In this document: positions 56,139 through 64,000 of the stretch, in pieces | Position numbering within the stretch: position 1 is the first letter of the stretch | How the letters are laid out: each line of letters begins with the position of its first letter | Origin: Firmicutes bacterium OM04-13BH | GTDB taxonomy: Bacteria; Bacillota; Clostridia; Lachnospirales; Lachnospiraceae | NCBI GenBank assembly: GCA_003481745.1 | Contig: QULP01000002.1 | Coordinates: 1 to 64,000, forward strand | Reading direction: 5' to 3' | Length of the DNA: 64,000 bases | Notes under the pieces: generated by a model | Seen by the model: the letters and a program-made list of their open reading frames with translations, nothing else | Told to the model about the DNA's origin: nothing | Database searches by the model: none | Position numbers and translations under genes: made by a program

Positions 56139-56390
56139 TCAGCAGAAATTATTTCCACCGCATCCGCATAACAGAAGCAGTAAGATGATAATACAATTGC
56201 AGTCATTTCCATAACCATTGTGTTGTCCGCAACCACATCCATTATTGCCATTTCCGCAACAGCATAAAATTAAAAGAATCCAGATAATAGAGTTGCAGTC
56301 ACCAAAACATCTTCCAAGTCCACATCCGCTGTTTCCGGTGCAGGAATCGTCGCATCCGCATCCACAGTTTGTAGCAGCTAAATCACTCAT
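56139..56390 (-). CDS. Cys/Gly-rich small protein (chorion-like, possible spore coat)
   Basis: An 83-residue protein with about 21 cysteines and many glycines in CGCGCDD, CGCGQHNG and CGCGGNNFC patterns, broken by two short hydrophobic stretches (IIWILLILCCC and IIILLLLLCGC). ATG 56390 follows ACGGAGGAAC. Similar sequences in clostridia are annotated as chorion-class high-cysteine proteins. The composition suggests a cross-linked surface or coat protein. Position between sporulation-type genes and subtilases supports that. No domain can be named with certainty. Confidence 0.65.
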   Translation of the reverse strand: MSDLAATNCGCGCDDSCTGNSGCGLGRCFGDCNSIIWILLILCCCGNGNNGCGCGQHNGYGNDCNCIIILLLLLCGCGGNNFC

Positions 56391-56424
56391 ATTGTTCCTC
56401 CGTAAGGATTTTGATTACAATTTC

Positions 56425-56450
56425 ATCTTATGTAGGAAATGAAAATTGGT
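56425..56450 (-). promoter_or_regulatory. Sigma-K-like promoter of the Cys-rich gene
   Basis: On the minus strand AC (56449-56450), 16-bp spacer, CATAAGATG (starting at 56432). The late mother-cell pattern is AC-N16/17-CATAnnnTA; the last base differs. Confidence 0.35.
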
Positions 56451-56461
56451 GCATGAAAAAA

Positions 56462-58165
56462 TTAAAAAGAGGCAAAGGTTTGAAAAATTTGATAGATATC
56501 AAGAATGCCCAATCCCCATTCCCGATTGGGATAAATCCGATCTTCACTTCGCCGTGCTCCACGAATTAAAAGAGCGGTCAGTTCCGCAGTATTAAAAATT
56601 TTAGGAGGCATTCTTTTTTGTGCCCATTCGACTAAAAGAGCACAGGCACCTGCAGTAAGAGCACAGGCAGCAGAAGTTCCGGTAATCGTTGTATAGGTGT
56701 TTTGGAGAGATGGAGCAGAGACATTGACACCAGGTGCAGTTAAGTCTGGTTTTATCTCTTCAAGTCTGGTAAAACCTCTGCTTGAATTTAAAAACAGGCT
56801 GTTGTTGTAGGCACTATAGGCAGATATTGTAATAACATAAGGAGAAGTGGCAGGCTCTGTGATAGTGGTATCTGGGTTTGGACGCAGGAAGATAACATCC
56901 GGAGAAAGAAAACCACTGATTGGAAGCCATAAGTGGAAAGAACCTTTATTTTGATTTCTGGCATAGACTCGTATTTTCCAGATCCCAGGAGTGGGGGCTG
57001 AAAATCGCATGAAAATAAACTGCTCACCTGAGACATTTTGAATAACAGAAGAAGAAAGAAAAATCTTTGTATCTTCTAGAATAAAATCCAGTGTTTCACG
57101 AAAATTAACACGGGAAGGAATCCGAGAAATGATTTCACCTAAAGGTGATTCAAAACCAACTTCATAGATTTCAGGAGAATCTCCCCATAATTCCAGCGTA
57201 AAACCAGAGGAATTTGCCGGAACAGAAAGTTCAACAGGGATATAATCCTGTGGCATGGGTGCATAAGAGAAAAAATGATGGGCTTTTCCGGCTTCATTTC
57301 CGGCGGCAATCACAGGATAGAAGCCCCAGTAGTTAGAAAGTTCGGTAAACATTTTAGCGAGATAGGAACGACCAGAGTGTGCACCTTGATTTGTGCCGAG
57401 ACCAAGACAGAGGACAAGAGGCTTTTTTTGTTCTCGGGCTAAGAGTGTGAAAAATCGGATTGCCATCATAATATCGGTCTCTTGAAAAACAGGTTCATTG
57501 CTGGTATGGTAAAAAATTTCTCTTAAATACTGCTTGGCTGGTTTTAATTTGACCACCGCAATCTGGGAGAGAGGTGCTGCGCCTGAAAAATCCTGTTCAG
57601 GGATAGAACTTCCACAAGCAATCCCGGCAAGTGCTGTTCCATGACCAATCTCATCATTAGAAGGAACAACTTCAAATGGGTTGGAAGAGGAGAGTGCTTG
57701 ATTGATGTCTTCTTCAAAGTAAACGCTTCCATAAGAAAGGTCAAATGGAGGTTGTCCGGTTTGAATGTTCTGATCCCAGAGTGCAAGAATTCTTGTACGC
57801 TTATCACGGGTTAAAAAAGCAGAATGAGTGTAATCAACTCCTGTATCAATAAAGCCAACAATTACATTTCGTCCTTTTAAATCAAGAGAAGGCTGGTTTT
57901 GTACCGTTAAAATGCCGGAAGATTCCAGACTGACAAGGTTAAGCAAAGAATAAAGTTTGGGCAAGGTGGTATAGCGCAACTCATCGGTTTCCAGATAATT
58001 TATTAAATTTTCGGATGGACGTCGGCTGTGAATCATAACCAGATGGCTGTTAAAAAACTGAATTCCATATTCACTAAAATCTTGTTCGATCCCATCATAG
58101 TAAGGGAGAATAAAATCCAGATATTCATCTGAGAGGATAACATCACGTAAATTTTCCATAGACAT
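56462..58165 (-). CDS. S8 family (subtilisin-like) peptidase, CspB/C-like
   Basis: A 567-residue subtilase with all three catalytic residues: Asp107 (FIDTGVDYTHS), His175 (EIGHGTALAG) and Ser498 (TGTSAACALTAG). A long insertion of about 190 residues, rich in beta structure, separates His and Ser, as in clostridial Csp germination proteases. The first 90 residues look like a prodomain (LRDVILSDEYLDFILPYYDG). No signal peptide. Csp proteases activate the cortex hydrolase SleC or sense germinants in Clostridia; the intact triad argues for a protease, not a pseudoprotease. It is divergent from a second subtilase. Confidence 0.85.
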   Translation of the reverse strand: MSMENLRDVILSDEYLDFILPYYDGIEQDFSEYGIQFFNSHLVMIHSRRPSENLINYLETDELRYTTLPKLYSLLNLVSLESSGILTVQNQPSLDLKGRNVIVGFIDTGVDYTHSAFLTRDKRTRILALWDQNIQTGQPPFDLSYGSVYFEEDINQALSSSNPFEVVPSNDEIGHGTALAGIACGSSIPEQDFSGAAPLSQIAVVKLKPAKQYLREIFYHTSNEPVFQETDIMMAIRFFTLLAREQKKPLVLCLGLGTNQGAHSGRSYLAKMFTELSNYWGFYPVIAAGNEAGKAHHFFSYAPMPQDYIPVELSVPANSSGFTLELWGDSPEIYEVGFESPLGEIISRIPSRVNFRETLDFILEDTKIFLSSSVIQNVSGEQFIFMRFSAPTPGIWKIRVYARNQNKGSFHLWLPISGFLSPDVIFLRPNPDTTITEPATSPYVITISAYSAYNNSLFLNSSRGFTRLEEIKPDLTAPGVNVSAPSLQNTYTTITGTSAACALTAGACALLVEWAQKRMPPKIFNTAELTALLIRGARRSEDRIYPNREWGLGILDIYQIFQTFASF

Positions 58166-58226
58166 AAAATAGAAAACTCCTTTTGTTTCAAGTGTTTAAT
58201 ATATATGCATAAGTTGGGAACAAAAG

Positions 58227-58253
58227 ACTTTTTAGAGGTTATATCATAATATA
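58227..58253 (+). promoter_or_regulatory. Sigma-K-like promoter of the short subtilase
   Basis: AC (58227-58228), 16-bp spacer, CATAATATA (58245-58253), a full match to AC-N16/17-CATAnnnTA. The motif is short, so chance is possible. Confidence 0.4.
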
Positions 58254-58283
58254 GAATTAAGAAATCGGGAAATGGAGTTTGAT

Positions 58284-59114
58284 ATGCTGACAGGAAAAGG
58301 GATTGGTGTGGCGATGCTTGATACCGGAATTTTTCCACATATTGATTTTGCAGGACGAATTTTGGCATTTCAGGACTTTATTTATGATAGAAAGACTCCT
58401 TATGACGACAATGGACATGGAACACATGTAGCCGGAATCCTGGGAGGCAGTGGAGCCGCTTTTCAGGGGAAGTATAAAGGAGTAGCATGTGGATGTAATT
58501 TAATTGGGATTAAGGTATTAGACAGAAATGGAAATGGAGAAAAAGAAAGCGTAATCCGGTCATTAGACTGGATTCAAAAAAACAGAAACCGCTATCAGAT
58601 ACGAATCATAAATATTTCTGTTGGGACAACACAGAAAGAAGAACATAAGGATTTAATTGATGCAGTGGAAAGGGCTTGGGATACAGGGTTGATTGTGGTG
58701 GCGGCAGCAGGAAATATGGGACCAGGAGAAGGCAGTATTACAGCCCCGGGAAGCAGTCGAAAAATTATTACGGTGGGGTCTTCGGATTTACTTGTAAAAA
58801 ACAGGGGAATTAGCGGAAGAGGACCGACAAATGACTGTATCATCAAACCGGATGTTGTGGCTCCGGGAAATGCTGTTATTTCATGTGCGAACCGCAATGA
58901 CAATATGCCTTATACCATAAAGAGCGGAACTTCCATGTCTACCCCTGTTGTTTCTGGCGCTATTGCTCTGCTTTTAGAGAGAGAACCATGGCTTACAAAT
59001 TTTGAAATTAAAAAAAGATTAAGAAGAACTGCGAAGGATTTGGGATATCCGCATAACTTGCAGGGGTGGGGACTGTTTGAAGTGAAATCATTTTTAAATG
59101 AAAATAATGGTTGA
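58284..59114 (+). CDS. Short S8 family peptidase without prodomain (ISP/YabG-neighbour type)
   Basis: A 276-residue subtilase with Asp13 (AMLDTGIFPH), His45 (NGHGTHVAG), oxyanion Asn (AAAGNMGPG) and Ser217 (SGTSMSTP). It starts directly at the catalytic core: no signal peptide and no prodomain, so it should be cytoplasmic like intracellular subtilisins. ATG 58284 has GGAG 6 bp upstream; the ATG at 58272 overlaps that SD. Its stop codon overlaps the -35 of the next promoter. A role in sporulation is inferred from the possible sigma-K promoter and the neighbouring Csp-like gene. Confidence 0.85.
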   Translation: MLTGKGIGVAMLDTGIFPHIDFAGRILAFQDFIYDRKTPYDDNGHGTHVAGILGGSGAAFQGKYKGVACGCNLIGIKVLDRNGNGEKESVIRSLDWIQKNRNRYQIRIINISVGTTQKEEHKDLIDAVERAWDTGLIVVAAAGNMGPGEGSITAPGSSRKIITVGSSDLLVKNRGISGRGPTNDCIIKPDVVAPGNAVISCANRNDNMPYTIKSGTSMSTPVVSGAIALLLEREPWLTNFEIKKRLRRTAKDLGYPHNLQGWGLFEVKSFLNENNG

Positions 59115-59145
59115 CAAATTCTGTATCATTGTATACAATGATACA
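59111..59145 (+). promoter_or_regulatory. Promoter and GntR-type operator of the citrate-synthase/icd operon
   Basis: TTGACA (59111-59116), 17-bp spacer, TACAAT (59134-59139). Positions 59122-59145 form a 24-bp perfect palindrome (arms TGTATCATTG and CAATGATACA around TATA) covering the spacer and -10. Its centre TTGTATACAA fits FadR-subfamily GntR operators. A bound repressor would block RNA polymerase. A half-site-like TTTGATACAG lies at 59151-59160. Confidence 0.85.
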
Positions 59146-59203
59146 AGAAGTTTGATACAGCATCGCTTTATCAAGAGAAAACACAGATTGAGGAGTGAAG
59201 AAA

Positions 59204-60592
59204 ATGATTAACAGAAGTGTCCGAATGAATTATCATACAAACTTACTGGAACTAGAGGAGCATATGTATCCGTTAGTAGATGTGGAGACACCGAATGTCT
59301 TTCATAATCTGTTTCCATATACAGAAATACCGAAAATAGCGTTTAATGACCGTATTGTACCGCATCACATGCCGGATGATATCTGGATTACAGATACTAC
59401 ATTTCGTGATGGACAGCAGTCTCGCGCACCATACAGTACAGAACAGATTGTTACAATTTATGATTATCTTCATAAATTAGGTGGAGAAAATGGAAAAATT
59501 CGTCAGAGTGAATTTTTCTTATACAGCAAAAAAGACAGAGACGCTGTTTATAAGTGTCTGGAGCGTGGTTATAAATTCCCGGAAGTTACAAGCTGGATTC
59601 GTGCAAGCAAAAAAGATTTTGAACTGGTAAAAGATTTAGGATTAAAAGAAACAGGAATCTTAGTCAGTTGTTCGGATTATCATATTTTCTATAAAATGAA
59701 AATGACCAGAAAACAGGCAATGGAACATTATTTAAGTGTAATTCGTGAATGTCTGGAAACCGGAATCAGCCCAAGATGTCATTTAGAGGATATTACAAGA
59801 GCAGATATTTATGGATATGTCATTCCATTTTGTCTGGAACTGACCAAGTTGATGGATGAGTATTCTATTCCGATTAAGGTGCGCTGCTGCGATACAATGG
59901 GATATGGGGTAAACTACCCAGGTGCAGTAATTCCACGTTCAATTCCTGGAATTATCTATGGTATTATGACACATGCCGGATTTCCATCGGAATTAATCGA
60001 GTTTCATGGGCATAATGATTTTTATAAAGCAGTCAGCAATTCAACAACTGCATGGCTTTACGGAGCAAGCGGTGTAAACTGTTCTTTATTTGGAATTGGA
60101 GAGCGTACCGGAAATACCCCTCTTGAGGCAATGGTATTTGAATATGCACAGTTAAAAGGTTCTTTGGATGGAATGGATACAACTGTGATTACTGAACTTG
60201 CAGAATATTATCAGAAAGAAATTGGTTATAAAATCCCGCCACAGACTCCGTTTGTAGGAAGTGCATTTAATGTTACCCGTGCAGGGATTCATGCAGATGG
60301 TCTGTTGAAGAACGAAGAAATTTATAATATTTTTGATACAAAGAAATTTTTAAATAAAGCACCGCAGGTTGCAGTATCAAATACCTCGGGTCTTGCAGGT
60401 ATCGCGCATTGGATTAATAATCACTATCAGCTGGAAAATGAAAAAGCAATCGACAAAAACAGTGAACTGGTTGTAATGATTAAAGCGTGGGTGGACAAAC
60501 AGTATGAGGATGGACGAGTAACTGTACTGACCGATGAAGAATTAATTGCAGTGATTGAAGAAAGTTGTAAGAGATTAAATATTGAGCTTTAA
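59204..60592 (+). CDS. Putative Re-citrate synthase (isopropylmalate/homocitrate synthase family)
   Basis: A 462-residue TIM-barrel enzyme of the HMGL-like family. ITDTTFRDGQQSRAPYS near residue 65 supplies the metal and substrate residues, and ELIEFHGHNDFYKA near 265 the second metal site. It lacks the LeuA allosteric domain and differs strongly from the leuA product at 23503. Sequence type (GGENGKIRQSEFFLYS, RGYKFPEVTSWIRA) matches what I recall of clostridial Re-citrate synthase. A GntR regulator and isocitrate dehydrogenase follow in the same operon, so it most likely makes citrate for 2-oxoglutarate and glutamate. SD GAGGAG. Often mis-annotated as isopropylmalate synthase. Confidence 0.8.
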   Translation: MINRSVRMNYHTNLLELEEHMYPLVDVETPNVFHNLFPYTEIPKIAFNDRIVPHHMPDDIWITDTTFRDGQQSRAPYSTEQIVTIYDYLHKLGGENGKIRQSEFFLYSKKDRDAVYKCLERGYKFPEVTSWIRASKKDFELVKDLGLKETGILVSCSDYHIFYKMKMTRKQAMEHYLSVIRECLETGISPRCHLEDITRADIYGYVIPFCLELTKLMDEYSIPIKVRCCDTMGYGVNYPGAVIPRSIPGIIYGIMTHAGFPSELIEFHGHNDFYKAVSNSTTAWLYGASGVNCSLFGIGERTGNTPLEAMVFEYAQLKGSLDGMDTTVITELAEYYQKEIGYKIPPQTPFVGSAFNVTRAGIHADGLLKNEEIYNIFDTKKFLNKAPQVAVSNTSGLAGIAHWINNHYQLENEKAIDKNSELVVMIKAWVDKQYEDGRVTVLTDEELIAVIEESCKRLNIEL

Positions 60593-60659
60593 AATAAAAA
60601 ATGTACTTTTAGAGTCGAATAAAGATTTTGAAAGTAGATAAAACAAAAAAGGAGAAAAG

Positions 60660-61328
60660 ATGGCAGGAACAGAGAAGTCTTTAAGAGGACAGGTTTTTGA
60701 TAAAATACGTTCCGATATTTTGAATGGAAAATATAAAAGAGGGGAAGAACTGGTTGAAAGTTCAATTGGAAAAGAATTGGGAATCAGCCGGACGCCGGTA
60801 AGAGAGGCAATTCGACAGCTGGAACTGGAGGGATTGGTACAGCTTGTTCCGAATAAGGGGGCATTTGTAACCGGAATTTCCGAAAAGGACGTAAGAGATA
60901 TCTATCTGATTCGTGCACGCTTAGAAGGTCTTGCTGCAAGAATGGCAGCAAAGAACATTACACCGGAGCTTTTAGATGCGATGGAAGAGACGGTTGTCTT
61001 ATCAGAATACCATGCGAAAAAAGAACATTATGAACAGGTATGTGAGATGGACAGTAAATTTCATAAACTTTTATATAAAGCATCCGGAAGCCGGATTTTA
61101 GAACATACATTAACGGATTTTCATCAATATGTGCAGAGAGTCCGAATGGCATCCATTATGAAAAAAAGACGTATGGAAAAGTCAAATGACGAACATGATG
61201 CAATTTTAACAGCAATTCGTGAGCACGATGAGGAAAAAGCGGAATTAGTGGCAACTCGTCATATTTCAAATACAGTAGAAAATTTAAAAAACTATGATTT
61301 AGACAGTGTATTAAGTAAGGGCGAATAA
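60660..61328 (+). CDS. GntR family regulator (FadR subfamily)
   Basis: A 222-residue regulator with an N-terminal winged HTH (GEELVESSIGKELGISRTPV, REAIRQLELEGLVQ) and an FCD effector domain (about 80-220) whose Asp/His residues (MDSKFHKLLY, NDEHDAIL, RHISN) can bind a metal and a carboxylic acid. It lies between citrate synthase and icd and probably represses the operon through the palindrome at 59122-59145, with citrate or a related acid as ligand (inferred). SD AAGGAGAAAAG. Confidence 0.9.
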   Translation: MAGTEKSLRGQVFDKIRSDILNGKYKRGEELVESSIGKELGISRTPVREAIRQLELEGLVQLVPNKGAFVTGISEKDVRDIYLIRARLEGLAARMAAKNITPELLDAMEETVVLSEYHAKKEHYEQVCEMDSKFHKLLYKASGSRILEHTLTDFHQYVQRVRMASIMKKRRMEKSNDEHDAILTAIREHDEEKAELVATRHISNTVENLKNYDLDSVLSKGE

Positions 61329-61355
61329 ACGTTAGGGCTTAAGGAGGATAAGACG

Positions 61356-62558
61356 ATGGAAAAAATTAAAATGACAACACCACTTGTAGAGATGGACGGA
61401 GATGAAATGACAAGAATCCTCTGGAAGATGATAAAAGAGGAATTACTTGAGCCATATATTGATTTGAATACAGAGTATTATGATTTAGGACTGGAGTATA
61501 GGAATAAGACGAATGACCAGGTTACAATAGATGCTGCAAATGCTACTAAAAAATATAAAGTAGCAGTAAAATGTGCGACAATTACTCCAAATGCTGCACG
61601 TATGAAAGAATATGATTTAAAAGAGATGTATAAAAGTCCGAATGGAACGATTCGTTCCATGCTAGATGGAACGGTATTTCGAGCTCCAATTGTCGTAAAA
61701 GGAATTGAACCTTGTGTAAAAAATTGGAAAAAACCAATTACATTGGCAAGACATGCTTATGGAGATGTCTATAAGAATACAGAGATGGTGATTCCCGGCC
61801 CGGGAAAGGTAGAACTGGTTTATACAAGTGAAGATGGAACAGAGGTAAGAGAACTGGTTCATAATTTTGCAGGTGCAGGTGTTGCACAGGGAATGCATAA
61901 TTTAAATGATTCCATTGAGAGTTTTGCAAAGAGTTGTTTTGGTTATGCACTTTCAACCAAACAGGATTTGTGGTTTTCTACAAAAGATACGATTTCTAAA
62001 AAATATGACCATACATTCAAAGATATTTTTCAGGAAATTTATAAAAAAGAATATAAAGAAGCGTTTGAGAAAGCCGGAATTACGTATTTTTATACTTTAA
62101 TTGATGATGCGGTTGCACGTGTTATGAAAGCAGAAGGCGGATTTATTTGGGCCTGCAAGAACTACGATGGAGATGTTATGAGTGACATGGTATCTTCTGC
62201 ATTTGGGTCTTTGGCAATGATGACTTCTGTATTGGTTTCTCCGAACGGTTATTTTGAGTATGAAGCAGCACATGGTACCGTACAGCGTCATTATTATAAA
62301 TACTTAAAAGGAGAAGAGACTTCTACAAACTCTGTTGCAACAATTTTTGCATGGAGCGGAGCACTTAGAAAACGTGGAGAATTAGATAAAAATGAAGAGC
62401 TGCAGGCATTTGCAGATAAGCTGGAGAAAGCAACAATAGAGACAATTGAAAGTGGAGAGATGACAAAAGATTTGGCATTGATTACATCAATTGAAAATCC
62501 GACTGTATTAAACAGCAAAGAATTTATCCTTGCAATCCGTAATAATTTAGAAAAATAA
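61356..62558 (+). CDS. icd: NADP-dependent isocitrate dehydrogenase (eukaryote-like subfamily)
   Basis: A 400-residue enzyme with the start [20 protein letters not shown], the isocitrate-binding segment [16 protein letters not shown] and the metal-binding [20 protein letters not shown]. Length and motifs belong to the homodimeric subfamily II rather than to E. coli Icd. It makes 2-oxoglutarate from isocitrate. Third gene of the operon; aconitase is not present in the window. Strong SD AAGGAGG. Confidence 0.95.
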   Translation: MEKIKMTTPLVEMDGDEMTRILWKMIKEELLEPYIDLNTEYYDLGLEYRNKTNDQVTIDAANATKKYKVAVKCATITPNAARMKEYDLKEMYKSPNGTIRSMLDGTVFRAPIVVKGIEPCVKNWKKPITLARHAYGDVYKNTEMVIPGPGKVELVYTSEDGTEVRELVHNFAGAGVAQGMHNLNDSIESFAKSCFGYALSTKQDLWFSTKDTISKKYDHTFKDIFQEIYKKEYKEAFEKAGITYFYTLIDDAVARVMKAEGGFIWACKNYDGDVMSDMVSSAFGSLAMMTSVLVSPNGYFEYEAAHGTVQRHYYKYLKGEETSTNSVATIFAWSGALRKRGELDKNEELQAFADKLEKATIETIESGEMTKDLALITSIENPTVLNSKEFILAIRNNLEK

Positions 62559-62576
62559 AAAATTTAGAATGAAAAA

Positions 62577-62611
62577 GGGAAGAGGGCATTATGCCAACTC
62601 TTCCCATTTTT
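62577..62611. terminator. Terminator after icd, overlapping the end of the ABC-F gene
   Basis: GGGAAGAG pairs with CTCTTCCC, with an inner GGCAT/ATGCC stem, followed by T on both strands. The right arm lies in the last codons of the convergent ABC-F gene. Confidence 0.85.
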
Positions 62612-64000
62612 CATATAATTCTTCGAGTTTTAAAGTGATTTCTGCTTTTTCATTGGATAAAGCAACACATTTTGCAACATCAACAGCCACTTCCGGTTTG
62701 GACATTTCTTCATCAATTTCGCTGTCTCTCAACTCAAGTTTTTCAATTTCTGCTTCTGTTTTCTTTAAATCATTTTCGCGTTTTCGTTTTTGAGCCTGTT
62801 CTTCTTTTTGCTGTTTCCAGTCTGATTTATTAGAAGATTCTGTTTGAACAGCGATGGTTTCTTCTTGAATGTCCGGCGCATAAATTTTAGTCAGTTCTTC
62901 GCGCTTTTCCATATAATAGTCATAATTTCCAATATAATTGACCAGATTATGGTTGGTTAAATCTAAAATTCTGGTTGCAGTTTTATTGATAAAATAACGG
63001 TCATGAGAAACATAAAGTACCGTTCCGGTATAGTTATTAAGCGCTTCTTCCAAGATTTCTTTTGAAACGATATCTAAATGGTTGGTAGGCTCATCGAGAA
63101 TCAGAAAATTGGCCTCTGATAACATCAGTTTAGCAAGAGAGACACGTCCACGTTCTCCGCCGCTCAAAGAGCTGATTTGCTTAAATACATCATCTCCGGT
63201 AAAAAGAAAAGCGGCGAGAAGATTCCGAATTTCAGTATTGGTCAGTTTAGGATAATCATCTGAAATTTCTTCGAAGATTGTTTTTTCCATATGCAGAACG
63301 TGATGTTCCTGGTCATAGTAACCAATATGAACTTTGCTTCCAAGAGTAAAAGTCCCGCTGTCAGCAGGAATCACGCCATTTAAAATTTTTAAAATAGTTG
63401 TTTTGCCAGTTCCATTATTTCCAATGATTGCAACGCGTTCTCCTCTTTTGACAGAAAAACTTAAATCAGAAAAAAGTGGGAGATTTGGAAATGATTTACT
63501 TAAGTCTTTTACATCGAGAACATCATTTCCACTGGTAATTTTTGGTTCGAGACGGATTTTCATAGAAGCGTTTAATTCACTTGGTTTTTCAAGAACTTCC
63601 ATTTTATCTAACATCTTTTCACGGCTCTCTGCACGGCGGATAGATTTTTCACGATTAAACTGTTTTAATTTTGTGATGACTTCTTCTTGATGCTTGATTT
63701 CCTGCTGTTGATTCATGTAAGCCTGATAAGCTTCTTTTCGAAGCATTGCTTTCTTTTCACTGTATGCAGAGTAGTTTCCGGAAAAAGAAGAAACTTTTCC
63801 GTTATCTATTTCAATTACTTTAGATACAATTTTATCAAGAAAGTAACGGTCATGAGAGACAATTAAGACAGCTCCTGCATAGTTTAAAAGATAAGTCTCC
63901 AGCCAGGAGATAGAATCCATATCCAGATGGTTGGTAGGCTCATCGAGAAGTACGATATCAGGTTTGGATAACAGCAGACGACCAAGTGCCACTCGGGTTT
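62589..64000 (-). CDS. ABC-F family ATPase (N-terminal part outside window)
   Basis: The frame is open to the window edge (...KTRVALGRLLL), so about 470 C-terminal residues are seen. They include the end of the first ABC domain with its Walker B (DIVLLDEPTNHLDMDS), the interdomain linker typical for ABC-F (EAYQAYMNQQQEIKHQEEVI), and a complete second domain with Walker A (GNNGTGKTT), signature LSGGERGRVSLAKL and Walker B (FLILDEPTNHLD). A C-terminal coiled coil (about the last 90 residues) resembles that of Uup/YdiF. ABC-F proteins act on ribosomes, some giving antibiotic resistance. No membrane domain is present. The type cannot be fixed; a housekeeping YdiF-like protein is most likely. Confidence 0.92.
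   Translation of the reverse strand, partial: TRVALGRLLLSKPDIVLLDEPTNHLDMDSISWLETYLLNYAGAVLIVSHDRYFLDKIVSKVIEIDNGKVSSFSGNYSAYSEKKAMLRKEAYQAYMNQQQEIKHQEEVITKLKQFNREKSIRRAESREKMLDKMEVLEKPSELNASMKIRLEPKITSGNDVLDVKDLSKSFPNLPLFSDLSFSVKRGERVAIIGNNGTGKTTILKILNGVIPADSGTFTLGSKVHIGYYDQEHHVLHMEKTIFEEISDDYPKLTNTEIRNLLAAFLFTGDDVFKQISSLSGGERGRVSLAKLMLSEANFLILDEPTNHLDIVSKEILEEALNNYTGTVLYVSHDRYFINKTATRILDLTNHNLVNYIGNYDYYMEKREELTKIYAPDIQEETIAVQTESSNKSDWKQQKEEQAQKRKRENDLKKTEAEIEKLELRDSEIDEEMSKPEVAVDVAKCVALSNEKAEITLKLEELYEKWEELA

Overview
The window looks like a chromosomal segment of an AT-rich, low-GC, endospore-forming anaerobic Firmicute, most likely a Lachnospiraceae (Blautia/Dorea/Mediterraneibacter-like). 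Evidence for this: the F1Fo ATP synthase operon order a-c-b-delta-alpha-gamma-beta-epsilon; leucine T-box leaders; a SpoIID homologue, a SleB-type hydrolase and two Csp/ISP-like subtilases with sporulation-type promoters; strong SD sequences; and no Gram-negative envelope genes. Genus is not decided by the sequence.

Layout. 1-2409: redox block (end of a CoA-disulfide-reductase/NADH-oxidase-type flavoprotein fused to a rhodanese domain, a Crp/Fnr regulator, thioredoxin, and a thioredoxin reductase cut off after 80 codons). 2410-7610: scar of mobile DNA with a small sigma-like protein, three decayed large serine recombinases (in-frame stops, one A7 frameshift) and the 3' end of a tyrosine integrase. 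7736-9362: an AT-rich two-gene cassette, a membrane-anchored protein plus an abortive-infection-like protein carrying an R-x5-H (HEPN-like) motif, a candidate defence system. 9531-11348: low-molecular-weight phosphatase and a second, intact thioredoxin/thioredoxin reductase pair.

11764-18111: complete ATP synthase operon. 18175-25291: branched-chain amino acid region (ilvN, ilvC, a LysR regulator divergent from leuCD, leuA behind a Leu T-box). 25388-36702: SleB-like hydrolase, threonine synthase, 6S RNA, aldose epimerase, SpoIID with a sigma-E-like promoter, YihY, a phosphoglycerate-mutase-family enzyme, queA, and tyrA-aroA. 36914-43690: an EF-G-2-type paralogue with altered G motifs, an unknown membrane protein, and leuS behind a second Leu T-box.

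43858-48766: accessory island with an Xre regulator, helicase remnants, a DUF262-DUF1524 nuclease, a WYL regulator and a Fic protein, a second candidate defence module. 48857-54961: rqcH, then yicC-remA-gmk-rpoZ-rimO-pgsA. 55197-59114: sporulation-linked small proteins, a Cys/Gly-rich protein and two divergent subtilases. 59111-62611: putative Re-citrate synthase, GntR regulator and isocitrate dehydrogenase behind a promoter overlapped by a 24-bp perfect palindrome; this would supply 2-oxoglutarate for glutamate. The window ends inside an ABC-F gene.

The most unusual signal outside genes is a dispersed, structured repeat (about 160 nt when full length; five copies or part-copies at 10003, 31308, 33119, 50633 and 55037, all on the + strand). 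Its helices keep pairing while their sequences change completely between copies, which suggests a structured RNA or a mobile element with selected folding.
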